Source of the DNA: Nitrospirota bacterium
GTDB taxonomy: Bacteria > Nitrospirota > Nitrospiria > Nitrospirales > Nitrospiraceae
Reading direction: 5' to 3'
Length of the DNA stretch: 15,127 nt
Assembly: GCA_016222925.1 (NCBI GenBank)
Contig: JACRQB010000144.1
Span: 1 to 15,127 of the forward strand
The notes beneath the pieces were generated by a model. The model ran no database searches and was not told where the DNA came from. It worked only from the letters and a program-made list of their open reading frames with translations. A program made the translations under genes and the position numbers. Numbering within the stretch: the first letter of the stretch is position 1; every line of letters begins with the position of its first letter. Of the stretch, positions 14,181 to 15,127 are shown in pieces.

Positions 14181-15127
14181 ATGCGCCAGAAGATTCAGCG
14201 ATTGTTGCTCTTCTCTGTCGGTATGAGCTCGCTTGTGCTCGTTTCTGAGCCGATGATTCCATCGATGCTGCCAGCACTAGCGGCGGCCGGTCAGGACACG
14301 GTTACGGTTCACCAGAACAACTCTCATGAGCAATCTCAGAACCCCGGCCAAATCGATGGGAAGGTGATTGCACAAAAGAACGAGCTGACCAGAGCAATTG
14401 CCCCATCACATCGTCTCATTGGGCGAACTCCATCACCGCAAACTTCAGTTGAAATAAGCAATGCTGCATCGTTGAAGCCTTCATTGTCGACTTCACCAGT
14501 TGCATCATTCGGAGCTGACGATTCTCAGCCAAGAGGTATGTCTTCGCAGTTTTCAGGACCCAGCATGACGACTCCTTCCTCGCAATTGGGAGGGTTCGGC
14601 GCTACTCCGACTGTACAGCCGACCTCCTCTCTCCTTGGGGCTACTGCCCAAACATCCCAAGCGGTGGCAGCCCCGCAGGCCAGTCCGATGCAAGCTCAAC
14701 CGTCAACAGCTCCAATGCGCAGGCTTTTGTCCGAAATACCGGGACTGAAACAACTTGTTGCGCCGTCCATCGCCATTTCGTCTCCACCATCACTGAAGCC
14801 CGCTATCGGAGTGAGTTCCTCAAATTTTTCATTCAGCCTTCAGCAAGGAGACGGCAGCCCGGCAACGCAAACTCTTACCGTTACCAATATAGGCGGGGGA
14901 ACACTAGACTGGAATGCGGTGTCTACCGCAGCGTGGTTGAATCTAAGTCCAGCCTCTGGCAAAGATGCTGGTACAATTGCGTTAACCGCCACCACCGGCT
15001 CACTCACCGCAGGGCCGTACACCGCTCTGATTACCGTCAGCGCGACCAACGCCACTCCTGTCTCCATCCCCGTCACCTTGACCGTGACCGCGCCTTCGCC
15101 AACCCTGACCGTCAGCCCAACCGCAGT
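14181..15127 (+). CDS. Large exported protein with BACON-like repeat domains, 5' part only
   Basis: Open from ATG 14181 to the window end (315 codons seen, no stop). GGAGGA lies eight bases upstream. The first 36 residues are a signal peptide: MRQKIQRLLLF, a hydrophobic core, and a likely cut after ALAAA. Residues about 37-205 form a low-complexity stretch rich in Ser, Thr, Pro, Gln and Ala. From about 211 a beta-sandwich module appears: SFSLQQGDGSPATQTLTV, GGTLDWNAV, AWLNLSPASG and AGPYTALITVSA, ending VPVTLTV-like at about 303. This is the BACON/Ig-like pattern, and APSPTLTVSPTA then seems to open a second copy. Such proteins are exported and often surface-attached or carbohydrate-binding. 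The protein could be a substrate of the nearby secretion machine, but nothing in the sequence proves this. Confidence 0.85.
   Translation, partial: MRQKIQRLLLFSVGMSSLVLVSEPMIPSMLPALAAAGQDTVTVHQNNSHEQSQNPGQIDGKVIAQKNELTRAIAPSHRLIGRTPSPQTSVEISNAASLKPSLSTSPVASFGADDSQPRGMSSQFSGPSMTTPSSQLGGFGATPTVQPTSSLLGATAQTSQAVAAPQASPMQAQPSTAPMRRLLSEIPGLKQLVAPSIAISSPPSLKPAIGVSSSNFSFSLQQGDGSPATQTLTVTNIGGGTLDWNAVSTAAWLNLSPASGKDAGTIALTATTGSLTAGPYTALITVSATNATPVSIPVTLTVTAPSPTLTVSPTA

Noticed and set aside
13754..14226. Two plus-strand open frames of 68 and 88 codons in the divergent intergenic region
   Set aside because: No recognisable domains and no good ribosome sites. The second overlaps the well-supported start of the exported protein in another frame.
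1..15127. CRISPR arrays, tRNA or rRNA genes, and prophage genes
   Set aside because: No regularly spaced repeats, no cloverleaf-like or rRNA-like segments and no phage-type proteins were seen on reading both strands.

Overview
The window looks like a chromosomal segment of a diderm bacterium, probably Nitrospira or another Nitrospirota. That assignment is an inference from gene content, secretin architecture and moderate GC; no search was run. It has three parts.

(1) Positions 1-10647, minus strand (transcribed right to left): a compact operon for a hybrid type II secretion / type IV pilus-like machine. In transcription order it encodes an outer-membrane lipoprotein secretin with TPR and cohesin-like parts, a first pseudopilin whose frame is broken, an intact GspG-like major pseudopilin, a lipoprotein with coiled coil and LysM domain, a GspF/PilC platform protein, a GspE/PilB ATPase with an MshEN-like N-terminus, PilM-, PilN-, PilO- and PilP/GspC-like assembly proteins, and a minor pseudopilin lacking the usual Glu at mature position 5. 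Most junctions overlap or are only a few bases apart, so the genes are probably co-transcribed and translationally coupled. A strong sigma-54-type promoter (10693-10707) and a weaker sigma-70-like one lie just upstream. No prepilin peptidase is in the window. After the operon comes the 5' end of proA (proline synthesis), cut by the window edge.

(2) Positions 10792-12243: insertion-sequence debris. An IS3-family element of about 1.28 kb with recognisable 27-bp imperfect inverted repeats carries orfA and orfB. orfB has a +1 frameshift and its first catalytic Asp is Ala, so the copy should not move on its own. It abuts a truncated, opposite-strand remnant of a second IS3-type element.

(3) Positions 12380-15127: a UDP-N-acetylhexosamine 6-dehydrogenase of the TviB/WbpO type on the minus strand (surface polysaccharide synthesis), then a 505-bp divergent intergenic region, then the start of a large exported plus-strand protein with a signal peptide, a Ser/Pro/Gln-rich linker and at least one BACON-like domain. 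It runs off the window.

Together the window couples an export machine with cell-surface functions: polysaccharide precursor synthesis and a secreted repeat protein that may be surface-attached. Three separate net +1 frameshifts occur (minor pseudopilin, first pseudopilin, IS orfB). They may be real decay or sequencing/assembly errors and should be resolved before functional conclusions are drawn.
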